A DNA stretch of 28,018 bases from Thermodesulfovibrio sp. (GTDB lineage: Bacteria; Nitrospirota; Thermodesulfovibrionia; Thermodesulfovibrionales; Thermodesulfovibrionaceae): positions 1 to 28,018 of the forward strand of contig JAOAGU010000007.1 in the NCBI GenBank assembly GCA_026415595.1, read 5' to 3'. Below, piece after piece: positions 1 through 8,003 of this stretch. Under the pieces are notes generated by a model, which was not told where the DNA came from, ran no database searches, and saw nothing but the letters and a program-made list of their open reading frames with translations. How positions within the stretch are numbered: position 1 is the stretch's first letter; each line of letters opens with the position of its first letter. The translations under genes were made by a program, and so were the position numbers.

Positions 1-1
1 C

Positions 2-328
2 TCAAGAGCAGATATTGAATGCTCGAAGGAGATAGGAGCTGATATGGTAGAAATTCATACTGGATATTATTCTGAAACAAAAGGTGAGAAACAACTCATT
101 GAGCTTGAACGAATAAAGGATGCTATTGCATATTCAATTAGTTTAGGACTTAAAACAAATGCAGGACATGGGCTTAACTATTATAATGTTAAGCCTATTG
201 CATCAATAAAAGGCTTAAGAGGCTTATATATTGGACATAGTATCATTTCAAGAGCGGTATTAGTGGGAATTGAAAAAGCTGTAAAAGAGATGAAAAATTT
301 AATAAAAGAGGCATCCATTGGTGTTTAA
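2..328 (+). CDS. pdxJ: Pyridoxine 5'-phosphate synthase, C-terminal part (partial at window start)
   Basis: The reading frame is open from the first bases, so the gene begins upstream of the window. About 108 C-terminal residues are present. PdxJ condenses 1-deoxyxylulose 5-phosphate with 3-amino-2-oxopropyl phosphate to make pyridoxine 5'-phosphate in the cytoplasm. The family's phosphate-binding and active-site segments are visible: E-I-G-A-D-M-V-E-I-H-T-G near the start, N-A-G-H-G-L-N-Y in the middle and Y-I-G-H-S-I-I-S near the end, in the expected TIM-barrel order. The stop overlaps the start of xseA by about 10 bases, which suggests coupled translation. Identification is secure from the motifs. 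Confidence 0.93.
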   Translation, partial: SRADIECSKEIGADMVEIHTGYYSETKGEKQLIELERIKDAIAYSISLGLKTNAGHGLNYYNVKPIASIKGLRGLYIGHSIISRAVLVGIEKAVKEMKNLIKEASIGV

Positions 329-1787
329 TAATAAAATCACATATCAGACATTGTCACAATATTTATCAGAAGTTAGAGATATCTTTCAGGAATGGGCTGA
401 CTACAGATGGATTGTTGGAGAAATTGCAAGAGTAGATACTGATAAAAACGGTAATTATTGGTTTGAGCTTGTTGAAAAAAGAGATGAGGAAGTAATTGCC
501 CAATGTGGAGCAGTACTCTGGAAAAGCAGTATAGAGACAGTTCAAAATTTTTTTCTTAAAACAGGCATGTCCGTTCAAAAGGGAATGAAAATACTGTTTT
601 TAGGAAAAGCAACTTTTCATGAAAGATACGGATTCAAAATAAGTATATTACAAATTGATCCTTCCTATACTCTTGGCGAAATGGCTTTGAAGAAAAAAGA
701 GGTTTTAGAACGCCTTACAAAAGAAGGGCTCATTGATAAAAATAAGGCTTTCCCTTTACCCTTAGTAATCCAAAAAATAGCTGTAATTTCAAGTGAATCA
801 GCAGCAGGATATGAAGATTTCATTAAAATATTAAGAGAAAATAAATACGGCTTCAGTTTTTCAATAAAACTTTATGATGCCTTTGTTCAGGGTCAAGAGG
901 CAGTTTTTTCTATTATAACAGCATTAAAAAAATGTTCCTTAGAGCACAAAAACTTTGATACAGTTGTGATAATAAGAGGTGGTGGTTCTGTCGTTGATTT
1001 ACAATGTTTTGATGAATATGAACTGGCTAAAGCTATTGCTTTGATGCCTCTGCCTGTTTTAACAGGGATAGGACATACAAGGGATAAAACCGTAGCCGAT
1101 GAGGTTGCCCACAGTAGTTTTAAAACACCTTCTGAGGTTGCTAAGTTTATTCTTGAACAAACTTTACATTTTGATTCTTTGATAGAGGAATTAAAAAAAT
1201 CAATCTTTCAGAAAACTAAGTTTTTACTTGATATGGAATTTACAAAAAATGAAAATTTTCAAAAAAGATTGATCTTATCTACGAACAGCTTTCTGCAAAA
1301 TTCTAATTCTAAAATAAATCTTATGCTAAGTGATACAACTAAATCAGTTTTTAAAAAGTTAAATATTGAAAAGGAAAAAATTTTCAGATTAAAAAATCAA
1401 TTCCACTTAAAGACTAATTTAAAAATAAAAAATGAAATGACAAAGATTAATAACTCTGCCAATAAAATAAACATAAAATCATCTCAACTTTTAACTAAAT
1501 TCAATTTCTTACTGAAGACGATCTCAAATTCCATAAATGACAGAGTAAAAAATAGTTTAGCAATAAAAAATCTTAATCTGCACAGAATTCAGGAAAAATT
1601 ACATCTTTTAAGTCCTGAAAATATTCTAAAAAGAGGATATAGCATAACCTATATGGATGGTAAAATATTAAAGGATGCAAAGGAGGTAAACATAGGTTCT
1701 AAATTGGAAATTCAGCTCTATAGAGGTAGAGTAATAAGCAAAGTTCAAAAAAAGGAGGAGATAAATGGAGAATCTAAGCTATTCTAA
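318..1787 (+). CDS. xseA: Exodeoxyribonuclease VII large subunit
   Basis: This is the large, catalytic subunit of exonuclease VII, which degrades single-stranded DNA from both ends. An N-terminal OB-fold occupies roughly residues 5-105. The catalytic domain follows, with the hallmark R-G-G-G-S-V-V-D-L around residue 220 and G-I-G-H-T-R-D-K-T-V-A-D-E about 30 residues later. A long Lys/Asn-rich, probably coiled-coil region (about 290-440) and the C-terminal R-G-Y-S-I-T motif complete it. At 489 residues it is on the long side for the family because of the coiled coil. The start is TTG at 318 or GTG at 321; a GAGG at 308-311 serves either. It overlaps pdxJ and, by 23 bases, xseB. Confidence 0.95.
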   Translation: MVFNNKITYQTLSQYLSEVRDIFQEWADYRWIVGEIARVDTDKNGNYWFELVEKRDEEVIAQCGAVLWKSSIETVQNFFLKTGMSVQKGMKILFLGKATFHERYGFKISILQIDPSYTLGEMALKKKEVLERLTKEGLIDKNKAFPLPLVIQKIAVISSESAAGYEDFIKILRENKYGFSFSIKLYDAFVQGQEAVFSIITALKKCSLEHKNFDTVVIIRGGGSVVDLQCFDEYELAKAIALMPLPVLTGIGHTRDKTVADEVAHSSFKTPSEVAKFILEQTLHFDSLIEELKKSIFQKTKFLLDMEFTKNENFQKRLILSTNSFLQNSNSKINLMLSDTTKSVFKKLNIEKEKIFRLKNQFHLKTNLKIKNEMTKINNSANKINIKSSQLLTKFNFLLKTISNSINDRVKNSLAIKNLNLHRIQEKLHLLSPENILKRGYSITYMDGKILKDAKEVNIGSKLEIQLYRGRVISKVQKKEEINGESKLF

Positions 1788-1989
1788 TGCCATAAAAGAA
1801 ATAGAAGAAATATTAAAATACATAGAGTCTCAAGAAGTGGATGTAGACATATTGGTAGAGAAAGTTAAAAGAGCAACAGAGCTTATAAGATTTTGTAAAA
1901 GTAAACTGAAAGGTGCTGAAGAAGAACTTCATAAAACCCTGCATGAACTTGAAGAATCGCCACTGCCTGAAGGAGAAGAACCTTTTTAA
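1765..1989 (+). CDS. xseB: Exodeoxyribonuclease VII small subunit
   Basis: This 74-residue acidic helical protein is the expected size for XseB, which binds the coiled coil of XseA. The N-terminal pattern Y-S-N-A-I-K-E-I-E-E-I-L and the central V-E-K-V-K-R-A-T-E-L-I-R-F-C segment are typical of the family. The ATG is preceded by a strong AAGGAGG-type ribosome site lying inside the xseA coding sequence. The 23-base overlap with xseA suggests the two subunits are translated together. Confidence 0.93.
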   Translation: MENLSYSNAIKEIEEILKYIESQEVDVDILVEKVKRATELIRFCKSKLKGAEEELHKTLHELEESPLPEGEEPF

Positions 1990-1991
1990 AA

Positions 1992-2717
1992 ATGAATTGG
2001 AAAGAAAATGTATTTTTTACTCTTGTTGAGCCAAAGGAAAGTGGTAATATAGGCTCATCAGCAAGGGCAATGAAAAATATGGGCTTTACAAATCTCGCGC
2101 TAATCAATCCTCCCATATTAAAGGATGAAGCGAAATGGATGGCTTGGAGAAGTGAAGATATTTTAGATAAAGCAGAAAAATTTTATAGCTTAGATGAAGC
2201 ATTGAAGGACAAGTCTCTTATAGTTGGTACAACTCGTAGAAGAGGTTCTAAAAGAGGAGCCATAGTAGATGTTAAGGATGGCGTAAAAAGAATATATGAA
2301 GTAGCTCAAGCAAATAAAGTAGCAATTCTTTTTGGTAGAGAAGACAAAGGCTTATTTAATGAGGAAATTGAAAAATGTGGATTTCTAATTACAATTCCCA
2401 CCTCAGAGTTACAACCTTCTCTAAATTTAGGTCAAGCTGTTTTAATAATAGCCTATGAACTCATGAGAGTTGAGGAAATAAGGGACTTTCATATGGAAAG
2501 GCAGTTCTATGTTAACAAAGAGGAATTAGATAAATTATATGATAGGCTGCTCGTAATTCTTAAAAAAACAGGGTATATACCAGAAAATAAGGACATAGAA
2601 AGAAGTATACTAAACAACTTCAAACATCTTTTTGGAAGAACCGGGCTTACATTTTGGGAATTAAAAATGCTGCATGGACTTCTCAGTCACATTGAAGAAA
2701 TATATAATAAAAATTAA
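1992..2717 (+). CDS. trmJ: tRNA (Cm32/Um32) 2'-O-methyltransferase, TrmJ family
   Basis: This is a SPOUT-class RNA 2'-O-methyltransferase using S-adenosylmethionine. The N-terminal E-P-K-E-S-G-N-I-G-S-S-A-R-A-M-K-N contains the conserved N and R of motif 1. The trefoil-knot motifs are I-L-F-G-R-E-D-K-G-L around residue 115 and S-L-N-L-G-Q-A-V around residue 150. The C-terminal ~80 residues form the helical extension seen in TrmJ (L-F-G-R-T-G-L-T and following). The length of 241 residues fits TrmJ, which modifies position 32 of tRNA anticodon loops. It begins 2 bases after the xseB stop. The family is certain; the exact tRNA site is inferred from similarity to TrmJ. Confidence 0.88.
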   Translation: MNWKENVFFTLVEPKESGNIGSSARAMKNMGFTNLALINPPILKDEAKWMAWRSEDILDKAEKFYSLDEALKDKSLIVGTTRRRGSKRGAIVDVKDGVKRIYEVAQANKVAILFGREDKGLFNEEIEKCGFLITIPTSELQPSLNLGQAVLIIAYELMRVEEIRDFHMERQFYVNKEELDKLYDRLLVILKKTGYIPENKDIERSILNNFKHLFGRTGLTFWELKMLHGLLSHIEEIYNKN

Positions 2718-2727
2718 TTATTCACGA

Positions 2728-3171
2728 TTATAAATCAAGCTTCATTAATATCGCATCCTCTTGAGGTACTATATAGTAATTTTTTCTTATTCCACATTCT
2801 TTAAAACCAAATCTTTTATAAAGATTTATAGCTCCTATATTTGACTTCCTGACTTCTAAATAACAAGTTTTTACAAAAGTTTTTTTGAGGTTAAATATTA
2901 TGTCCCTCAGCAAAGCAGAAGCAATTCCTCTTTTACGAAAAGATGATTTCACAGCTAACGATAAAATCTCCGCTTCATCTAAAATAACTCTAACAACAAT
3001 ATAACCTATGATTTCTTTCTCAAATTGAGCCACCTTAAAAAGTGATTTATATCTTATTGATTCTTCAAGAAAAGATTTAACAGACCAAGGAATAGTAAAG
3101 CTTTCCTCTGTAATATTTACAACTTGTGTTATGTCAGATTCATTAAAATCTCTTATTATAATTTCATCCAA
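2728..3171 (-). CDS. rimI: Ribosomal protein S18-alanine N-acetyltransferase (GNAT)
   Basis: This 147-residue protein is a single GNAT domain. Motif A appears as S-L-A-V-K-S-S-F-R-K-R-G-I-A-S-A-L-L, with the acetyl-CoA pyrophosphate-binding R-x-x-G-x-A. It is followed by L-E-V-R-K-S-N-x-x-A-I-N-L-Y-K-R-F-G-F, which is characteristic of RimI. RimI acetylates the N-terminal alanine of ribosomal protein S18, although some relatives have broader targets. The start appears to be TTG and overlaps the end of tsaB by 8 bases. The tsaB-rimI pairing is common in bacteria and supports the call. The gene converges with trmJ across about 10 bases in which I see no clear terminator. Confidence 0.87.
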   Translation of the reverse strand: MDEIIIRDFNESDITQVVNITEESFTIPWSVKSFLEESIRYKSLFKVAQFEKEIIGYIVVRVILDEAEILSLAVKSSFRKRGIASALLRDIIFNLKKTFVKTCYLEVRKSNIGAINLYKRFGFKECGIRKNYYIVPQEDAILMKLDL

Positions 3172-3844
3172 ATCTAATCTCTGCCTCTGATTTCCTTAAA
3201 TAAAGAGGTTTGAGATCTCTTGCAGAGATAAAATTACCCTCTTTAACTTTTTCAAATCCTATTGAGGCAACTATGGTAGGAGAAGGTATATTTTGTATTG
3301 GATTAGCAAATATAGCCTTGTCTCTGAGCATTTTAGCTAATTTTTCTCTGTAAAGATTTAAACCATCACCTGTAAAAATCGTCTTCTCCTGAATCCACTC
3401 TGTAAGGGCTTCAGGTGTCAATACAGAATCTTGCTTAATTCTTACTAATCTTTTATCCTGCCACTTAAAAAGTGCTGAATAAATCTCCTTTTTCCTTGCG
3501 TCAAGAATTGGACAGATAGAATATATCACATGTGGAAAACCTCTTGCAATAACCTCAAGAGTTGATACAGGTATGACACTTTTACCGGTAACAAATGCAA
3601 GTCCTTTTACAGTGCTTACCCCTACCCTTAAGCCTGTAAATGAACCCGGTCCCACAGTAACTGCATAATAATCAATAGTTTCAAGAGGAATTTTCATGAT
3701 TTCAAGAATATGCGCAATCTCTGGAAGAAGCTTCTCAGAGTGAGATGCCATAAATTGCAGAGTGGATTGTGCTAAAATTATCCCATCCTCAATCACTGCA
3801 ACGCCAGCATATTTTGTTGATGTATCAATCCCTAAGATTCGCAT
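3164..3844 (-). CDS. tsaB: tRNA threonylcarbamoyladenosine biosynthesis protein TsaB
   Basis: TsaB is the non-catalytic partner of TsaD in forming N6-threonylcarbamoyl-adenosine at position 37 of ANN-decoding tRNAs. The ASKHA-type N-terminus I-L-G-I-D-T-S-T-K-Y-A-G-V-A-V and the conserved T-V-G-P-G-S-F-T-G-L-R-V-G near residue 65 are diagnostic. The 226-residue length fits TsaB and is too short for TsaD. I chose ATG at 3844; a TTG two codons earlier (3850) is also possible, and neither has a strong ribosome site. The start lies inside the end of rsmG and the stop overlaps rimI. TsaC, TsaD and TsaE are not in this window. Confidence 0.91.
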   Translation of the reverse strand: MRILGIDTSTKYAGVAVIEDGIILAQSTLQFMASHSEKLLPEIAHILEIMKIPLETIDYYAVTVGPGSFTGLRVGVSTVKGLAFVTGKSVIPVSTLEVIARGFPHVIYSICPILDARKKEIYSALFKWQDKRLVRIKQDSVLTPEALTEWIQEKTIFTGDGLNLYREKLAKMLRDKAIFANPIQNIPSPTIVASIGFEKVKEGNFISARDLKPLYLRKSEAEIRFG

Positions 3845-4502
3845 ATTCAATTTTGATTATATACCTTTTTAATGCCTTAGGCGAAGAAGCCCTGTTTGGA
3901 AGTATAAATTCCTTCAATTCTGTTTTGAAGTGGGAAGGTAATTCTTTAAGCTCTCCTTCAAGTTTTATAGACTTGCTAATTAAAAAATAGCCATCTTTTT
4001 TTAAAAGATGAAGGCAGTTTTTAATGAAATCTTTTATGCTCCATAAAGCCCTGCTTAGGACAATATCAAATTTGTCACTAATATCTTCAACCTTTGCCTG
4101 AATTATCTCCACATCGGTAAGCTGAAGCTTTCTTTTAATATTTTTTAAAAAAGCACATTTTTTCCATGAAGGCTCAATCAGAAAAACTTTAAGACAAGGT
4201 CTAACAAGAGCTATTGGCACTCCGGGGAAACCTGCACCAGAGCCAACGTCTGCTATTTTTAAAGGTTTCTCAGGAATATAATAGAGATACAAAAGAGAAT
4301 CAATAAAATGTTTAATTACAATTTCTCTTTCATCATCAATGGAGGTAAGATTATAGGCTTTGTTCCATTTCTGTAATTCCCTTAGATAGAGAATAAATTT
4401 AGCTATCAATTCTTTTACTATATTTTCATCTGCGGGTAGTTTTAAATTTTCAGTTATTTCACCCTTTATTAATTGTTTAAATAAATTTTCTATATTATTC
4501 AA
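3825..4502 (-). CDS. rsmG: 16S rRNA (guanine527-N7)-methyltransferase
   Basis: RsmG (GidB) methylates N7 of G527 in 16S rRNA using S-adenosylmethionine. The SAM-binding motif I-A-D-V-G-S-G-A-G-F-P-G-V-P-I-A-L is present around residue 85. It is preceded by the family's K-W-N-K-A-Y-N-L-T segment and a conserved H-F-I-D-S-L. The length of 225 residues is typical. The start must be TTG, because no ATG occurs before the SAM motif; a GGGAG lies about a dozen bases upstream. It begins 2 bases after mnmG ends, in the classic gidA-gidB arrangement, and overlaps tsaB. Confidence 0.93.
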   Translation of the reverse strand: MNNIENLFKQLIKGEITENLKLPADENIVKELIAKFILYLRELQKWNKAYNLTSIDDEREIVIKHFIDSLLYLYYIPEKPLKIADVGSGAGFPGVPIALVRPCLKVFLIEPSWKKCAFLKNIKRKLQLTDVEIIQAKVEDISDKFDIVLSRALWSIKDFIKNCLHLLKKDGYFLISKSIKLEGELKELPSHFKTELKEFILPNRASSPKALKRYIIKIEYANLRD

Positions 4503-4504
4503 CT

Positions 4505-6379
4505 TTATTTTCTGCTCCCTGCACCTTTCTGTATAGCTACCATAAGAATTGATATGGCTGCTGGTGTGACTCCAGGAATTCGCATTGCCTGTCCTATTGT
4601 TCTTGGAGAGACTTCAGTGAGTTTCTGAATAACTTCTCTTGAAAGACCAGGTATATTAAAATCAAAATCTTCAGGAATCATCTTTTCTTCAAACTGCTTC
4701 ATTCTTTGAACAAGTTCAGTCTGCTTAGCAATATACCCTTCGTATTTAATATGAATCTCTACAAGCTCTTCAATCTCTCTTGATAGATTTCTTTGCGAAG
4801 GTGAAAATTTCTTTATAAATTCATAGTTAAGTTCTGGCCTCTTAAGAAGTTTATCTATAAAAATAGCTTCTTCTATTGGTGTTGTGCCTGCCTCTATAAG
4901 AGCTCTATTTATTTCTTCTGAGGGTTTTATTAGGGTTGACTTTATTCTCTTTATTTCTGAATTGAGTAACTCCCTTTTCCCCCTAAACTCTTCATAGGTT
5001 TCCTCATCAACAAGTCCGATTTTATATCCATAATCCCTGAGCCTCAAATCAGCATTATCATGTCTAAGAAGCAACCTAAACTCTGCACGGGACGTAAACA
5101 TTCTGTAAGGCTCTTGCGTTCCCTTTGTGACAAGGTCATCAATCAAAACTCCTATATATGCCTCATCTCTGCCAAGTATAAAAGGTTGCTCACCCTTTAT
5201 TTTCAGGGCTGCATTTATACCTGCCATTAGTCCCTGTGCTGCGGCTTCTTCATATCCACTTGTTCCGTTTATCTGGCCTGCAAGATAAAGTCCTTCTATA
5301 GATTTTACCTCAAAGGTATGTTTTATCTGGGTGGGATAGACAAAATCATATTCAATTGCATAGCCTGGTCTCATTATTTCAGCCTCTTCAAGTCCGGGAA
5401 TTGTTCTCAAAAAAGCTACCTGAACATCATAGGGCAAAGAAGTGGAAATTCCATTGGCATAATATTCTTTTCTATTTAATCCTTCAGGTTCAAGGAATAT
5501 TTGGTGTCTTGGTTTTTCTCTGAATTTGACCACTTTATCCTCAATGGAAGGACAGTAACGGGGTCCTATGCCTTTTATTCTTCCGCCATATAGAGGTGAA
5601 CGGTCAAGATTATTAAGAATTATTTGATGAGTTTTTTCGTTTGTATAGGTTACATAGCAAGGAACCTGCGGATTTGTGATTTCCTTTGTTGAATAGGAAA
5701 AAGGAATTGGTGGTTCATCTCCACCCTGTTCTTCTGTTTTAGAAAAATCTATTGTCTTTGCATCTATTCTTGGCGGTGTTCCTGTTTTTAATCTTCCCAT
5801 TTTAAGACCTAATTTCTTTATTGATTCAGAAAGTTTTTTTGAGGGAAACTCTCCTGCTCTACCTGCTTCAAAAGACTCACCTCCTATGTGAATTAATCCA
5901 TTAAGGAATGTTCCTGGTGTTATTATCACCGCCTTTGCACCATAAAATACACCAAGAGAAGTGATAATGCCTTTAACTCTTCCATTTTCTACAACAATCT
6001 CTTCTACCATTGCCTGTTTTATGGAAAGATTTTTTATATCTTCAAGCAGTTTTCGCATGGAGACATTGTAAAGGATTCTGTCTGCCTGAGCACGTAAAGA
6101 CCATACAGCAGGTCCCTTTGAGCGATTAAGCATTCTAAACTGTATTCCTGCCATATCTGTAACCTTTGCCATTATGCCACCAAGAGCGTCTATTTCCCTA
6201 ACAAGATGCCCCTTTGCAAGTCCTCCAATTGCAGGATTACAGCTAAGTTGGGCAATTGTATCCAGATATATTGTAAAAAGTGCTGTGTTTAGCCCCAATT
6301 TTGCACAAGCAGCTGCTGCTTCACAGCCTGCATGCCCTGCTCCTACAACGATTATGTCAAAATCTTTTTCTTTATACAT
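4505..6379 (-). CDS. mnmG: tRNA uridine-5-carboxymethylaminomethyl modification enzyme MnmG (GidA)
   Basis: This FAD-dependent enzyme works with MnmE to place carboxymethylaminomethyl groups on U34 of certain tRNAs. The Rossmann FAD-binding motif I-V-V-G-A-G-H-A-G-C-E-A-A sits at the N-terminus, followed by C-N-P-A-I-G-G-L-A-K-G-H. A second conserved block, Y-L-A-G-Q-I-N-G-T-S-G-Y-E-E-A-A, appears near residue 370. The C-terminal helical domain ends with the usual R-I-P-G-V-T-P-A-A-I-S-I-L. The full length of 624 residues matches the family. It is the first gene of the mnmG-rsmG-tsaB-rimI run. Only about 60 bases separate it from the divergent gene at 6441, and I see no strong Shine-Dalgarno before its ATG. 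Confidence 0.96.
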   Translation of the reverse strand: MYKEKDFDIIVVGAGHAGCEAAAACAKLGLNTALFTIYLDTIAQLSCNPAIGGLAKGHLVREIDALGGIMAKVTDMAGIQFRMLNRSKGPAVWSLRAQADRILYNVSMRKLLEDIKNLSIKQAMVEEIVVENGRVKGIITSLGVFYGAKAVIITPGTFLNGLIHIGGESFEAGRAGEFPSKKLSESIKKLGLKMGRLKTGTPPRIDAKTIDFSKTEEQGGDEPPIPFSYSTKEITNPQVPCYVTYTNEKTHQIILNNLDRSPLYGGRIKGIGPRYCPSIEDKVVKFREKPRHQIFLEPEGLNRKEYYANGISTSLPYDVQVAFLRTIPGLEEAEIMRPGYAIEYDFVYPTQIKHTFEVKSIEGLYLAGQINGTSGYEEAAAQGLMAGINAALKIKGEQPFILGRDEAYIGVLIDDLVTKGTQEPYRMFTSRAEFRLLLRHDNADLRLRDYGYKIGLVDEETYEEFRGKRELLNSEIKRIKSTLIKPSEEINRALIEAGTTPIEEAIFIDKLLKRPELNYEFIKKFSPSQRNLSREIEELVEIHIKYEGYIAKQTELVQRMKQFEEKMIPEDFDFNIPGLSREVIQKLTEVSPRTIGQAMRIPGVTPAAISILMVAIQKGAGSRK

Positions 6380-6424
6380 TTTTTTATAATTAAATTTATC
6401 CTTTCATTTTGCTTTTTATTTTAT

Positions 6425-6430
6425 TATAAT
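6425..6430 (+). promoter_or_regulatory. Possible -10 box (TATAAT) for the HDOD-AAA gene
   Basis: A perfect TATAAT lies 10 bases before the ATG at 6441. No convincing -35 or Shine-Dalgarno is visible. If used, transcription would begin only a few bases before the start codon. In AT-rich DNA such a match can arise by chance, so confidence is low. Confidence 0.3.
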
Positions 6431-6440
6431 AGAGAAATAC

Positions 6441-8003
6441 ATGTCATTGCCTGTATTTAAACATACTATATCTAAATTTAAAGCAGTTATTGATGAAGAG
6501 CTTGATAAATCTCCTTTTATACTAAAATATGATCCTACCATCGCTTTCCTCTTGATTCGCGAAGTTAATAAAAATTTAATGTCTAAGGAGATAACTAATT
6601 TTTCTCAGATGGTAAACTACTTAGGTATCCAAAGAATTAAAAATATAATTCTTGAAAGAGACCTTTTCCTTGAAGAAGAGGATTTGCAGATATGGATATA
6701 TGGAATGTTAAGTGCGGAAATTTCTTCTTTAATAGTTGAAAAAAGTACCAATATACATAGGGATAAAGCATTTTTTGCTGGATTGATTCCCTGTTTAAGC
6801 TTGCTCTTCATGATGAATGAATTTACTAAATACAGAAGAATAATTAATTTTTTAATAAAACTTCCCCTTGAAGATAGAGTTTTTATTGAAAATACAATTT
6901 TCGGAACTAATAACTTGGAGTCTGCTCAACGTAATATTTTAACTCCTCCAATTTACAGAAATACTATTAACTTTCTCAATAAAATTTTTAATAAAGGACA
7001 AAAAACTATAAAAGATGTTAAACCACCAAAAGGTTCAGAATTGCAAATACCCTATGAATTAGCCCTTCTCTCAGATCTTTCAGCATATGGAGCACAGGCT
7101 TTAATGTTTCCTTCGGTAGTAGATAACAGAGAACTTTTTTTAGAACTCTCAAAAAGATACTTTAGTATTAAAGAGGCTGATTCTATAGATATCTTACAAA
7201 ATGCTATGGACAGATTTATAGGCATTTGTAAGACATTTGATATAATAGACGAAATAAAGTTTTCTACTGAAGATTTTTATCAATTTAAAAAATTTCAGTT
7301 TAAATCTAAGAATCCTATCTTTTCAAAAATGCTTGAAGATCTTTTTAAAGAAAATGCAAATGATAGAAATATATACGTTTATGGTGAAACTGCAGTTGGG
7401 AAAAGACTTCTTGCTGCTGCCCTTCATCACGCCGATGACAATCCACGTAAAGACAAGCCTTTTGTTATGATTTTTGCAGACATAGATAGCGAATCATTAG
7501 AAGAAGAGTTTTTTGGTATAAAAGAGGGATTTAAAGGGAAAAAAGGGAAAAAAGGCGTTTTAAAAATCGCAGAAGGTGGCACCTTGGTAATAAAAGAGTT
7601 TGACAGTATGCCATTTGATTTTCAGATAAAGCTTGAAAAGGTAATTAGAGATAAAAAATTCTATAGAGTTGGAGAAATCAATCCTATAGAGTTTAATAAT
7701 ATTAAATTTATTCTCATAGGAAGAGAAGATATTAGAATAAAAATGGCTAAAGAAGAGTTTAATACATCATTAATAACCCTGTTGAATCCTGTTTTTTTCA
7801 AAATATTACCATTAAGAGAGAGAAGAGAAGATATATTCTATATTGTTGATGAAATAGTAAAAAAATACAGACTTCAAATTGAAAAGGAACTTGATGATCC
7901 TTTTATCATCAATAAATTAAAAACAGAGCCATTCCCTAATAATCTCCGAGATTTAAAAAGGTTACTTTTTATAATGCATATCGATAAAATCCTTAAATCT
8001 TAA
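6441..8003 (+). CDS. HDOD-like plus degenerate sigma-54-type AAA domain protein, no DNA-binding domain
   Basis: The N-terminal ~200 residues resemble an HDOD output domain, including N-Y-L-G-I-Q-R-I-K-N-I-I-L. The usual histidine motifs (LWxHS, GLLHDIG) are replaced by IWIYG and GLIPCLS. Residues about 290-510 resemble the AAA domain of sigma-54 activators: Walker A G-E-T-A-V-G-K at 315-321, E-G-G-T-L-V-I-K-E-F at about 378-387, and a P-F-P-N-N-L-R-D-L sensor-2-like segment near the C-terminus. The sigma-54-contacting GAFTGA loop is absent; a G-F-K-G-K-K-G-K-K-G stretch (363-372) occupies that region. The Walker B aspartate is lysine (K385), with E386 kept. There is no C-terminal helix-turn-helix. 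It is probably a signalling or regulatory protein that cannot activate sigma-54 in the usual way; its target is unknown. It overlaps the convergent gene by 42 bases. Confidence 0.7.
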   Translation: MSLPVFKHTISKFKAVIDEELDKSPFILKYDPTIAFLLIREVNKNLMSKEITNFSQMVNYLGIQRIKNIILERDLFLEEEDLQIWIYGMLSAEISSLIVEKSTNIHRDKAFFAGLIPCLSLLFMMNEFTKYRRIINFLIKLPLEDRVFIENTIFGTNNLESAQRNILTPPIYRNTINFLNKIFNKGQKTIKDVKPPKGSELQIPYELALLSDLSAYGAQALMFPSVVDNRELFLELSKRYFSIKEADSIDILQNAMDRFIGICKTFDIIDEIKFSTEDFYQFKKFQFKSKNPIFSKMLEDLFKENANDRNIYVYGETAVGKRLLAAALHHADDNPRKDKPFVMIFADIDSESLEEEFFGIKEGFKGKKGKKGVLKIAEGGTLVIKEFDSMPFDFQIKLEKVIRDKKFYRVGEINPIEFNNIKFILIGREDIRIKMAKEEFNTSLITLLNPVFFKILPLRERREDIFYIVDEIVKKYRLQIEKELDDPFIINKLKTEPFPNNLRDLKRLLFIMHIDKILKS

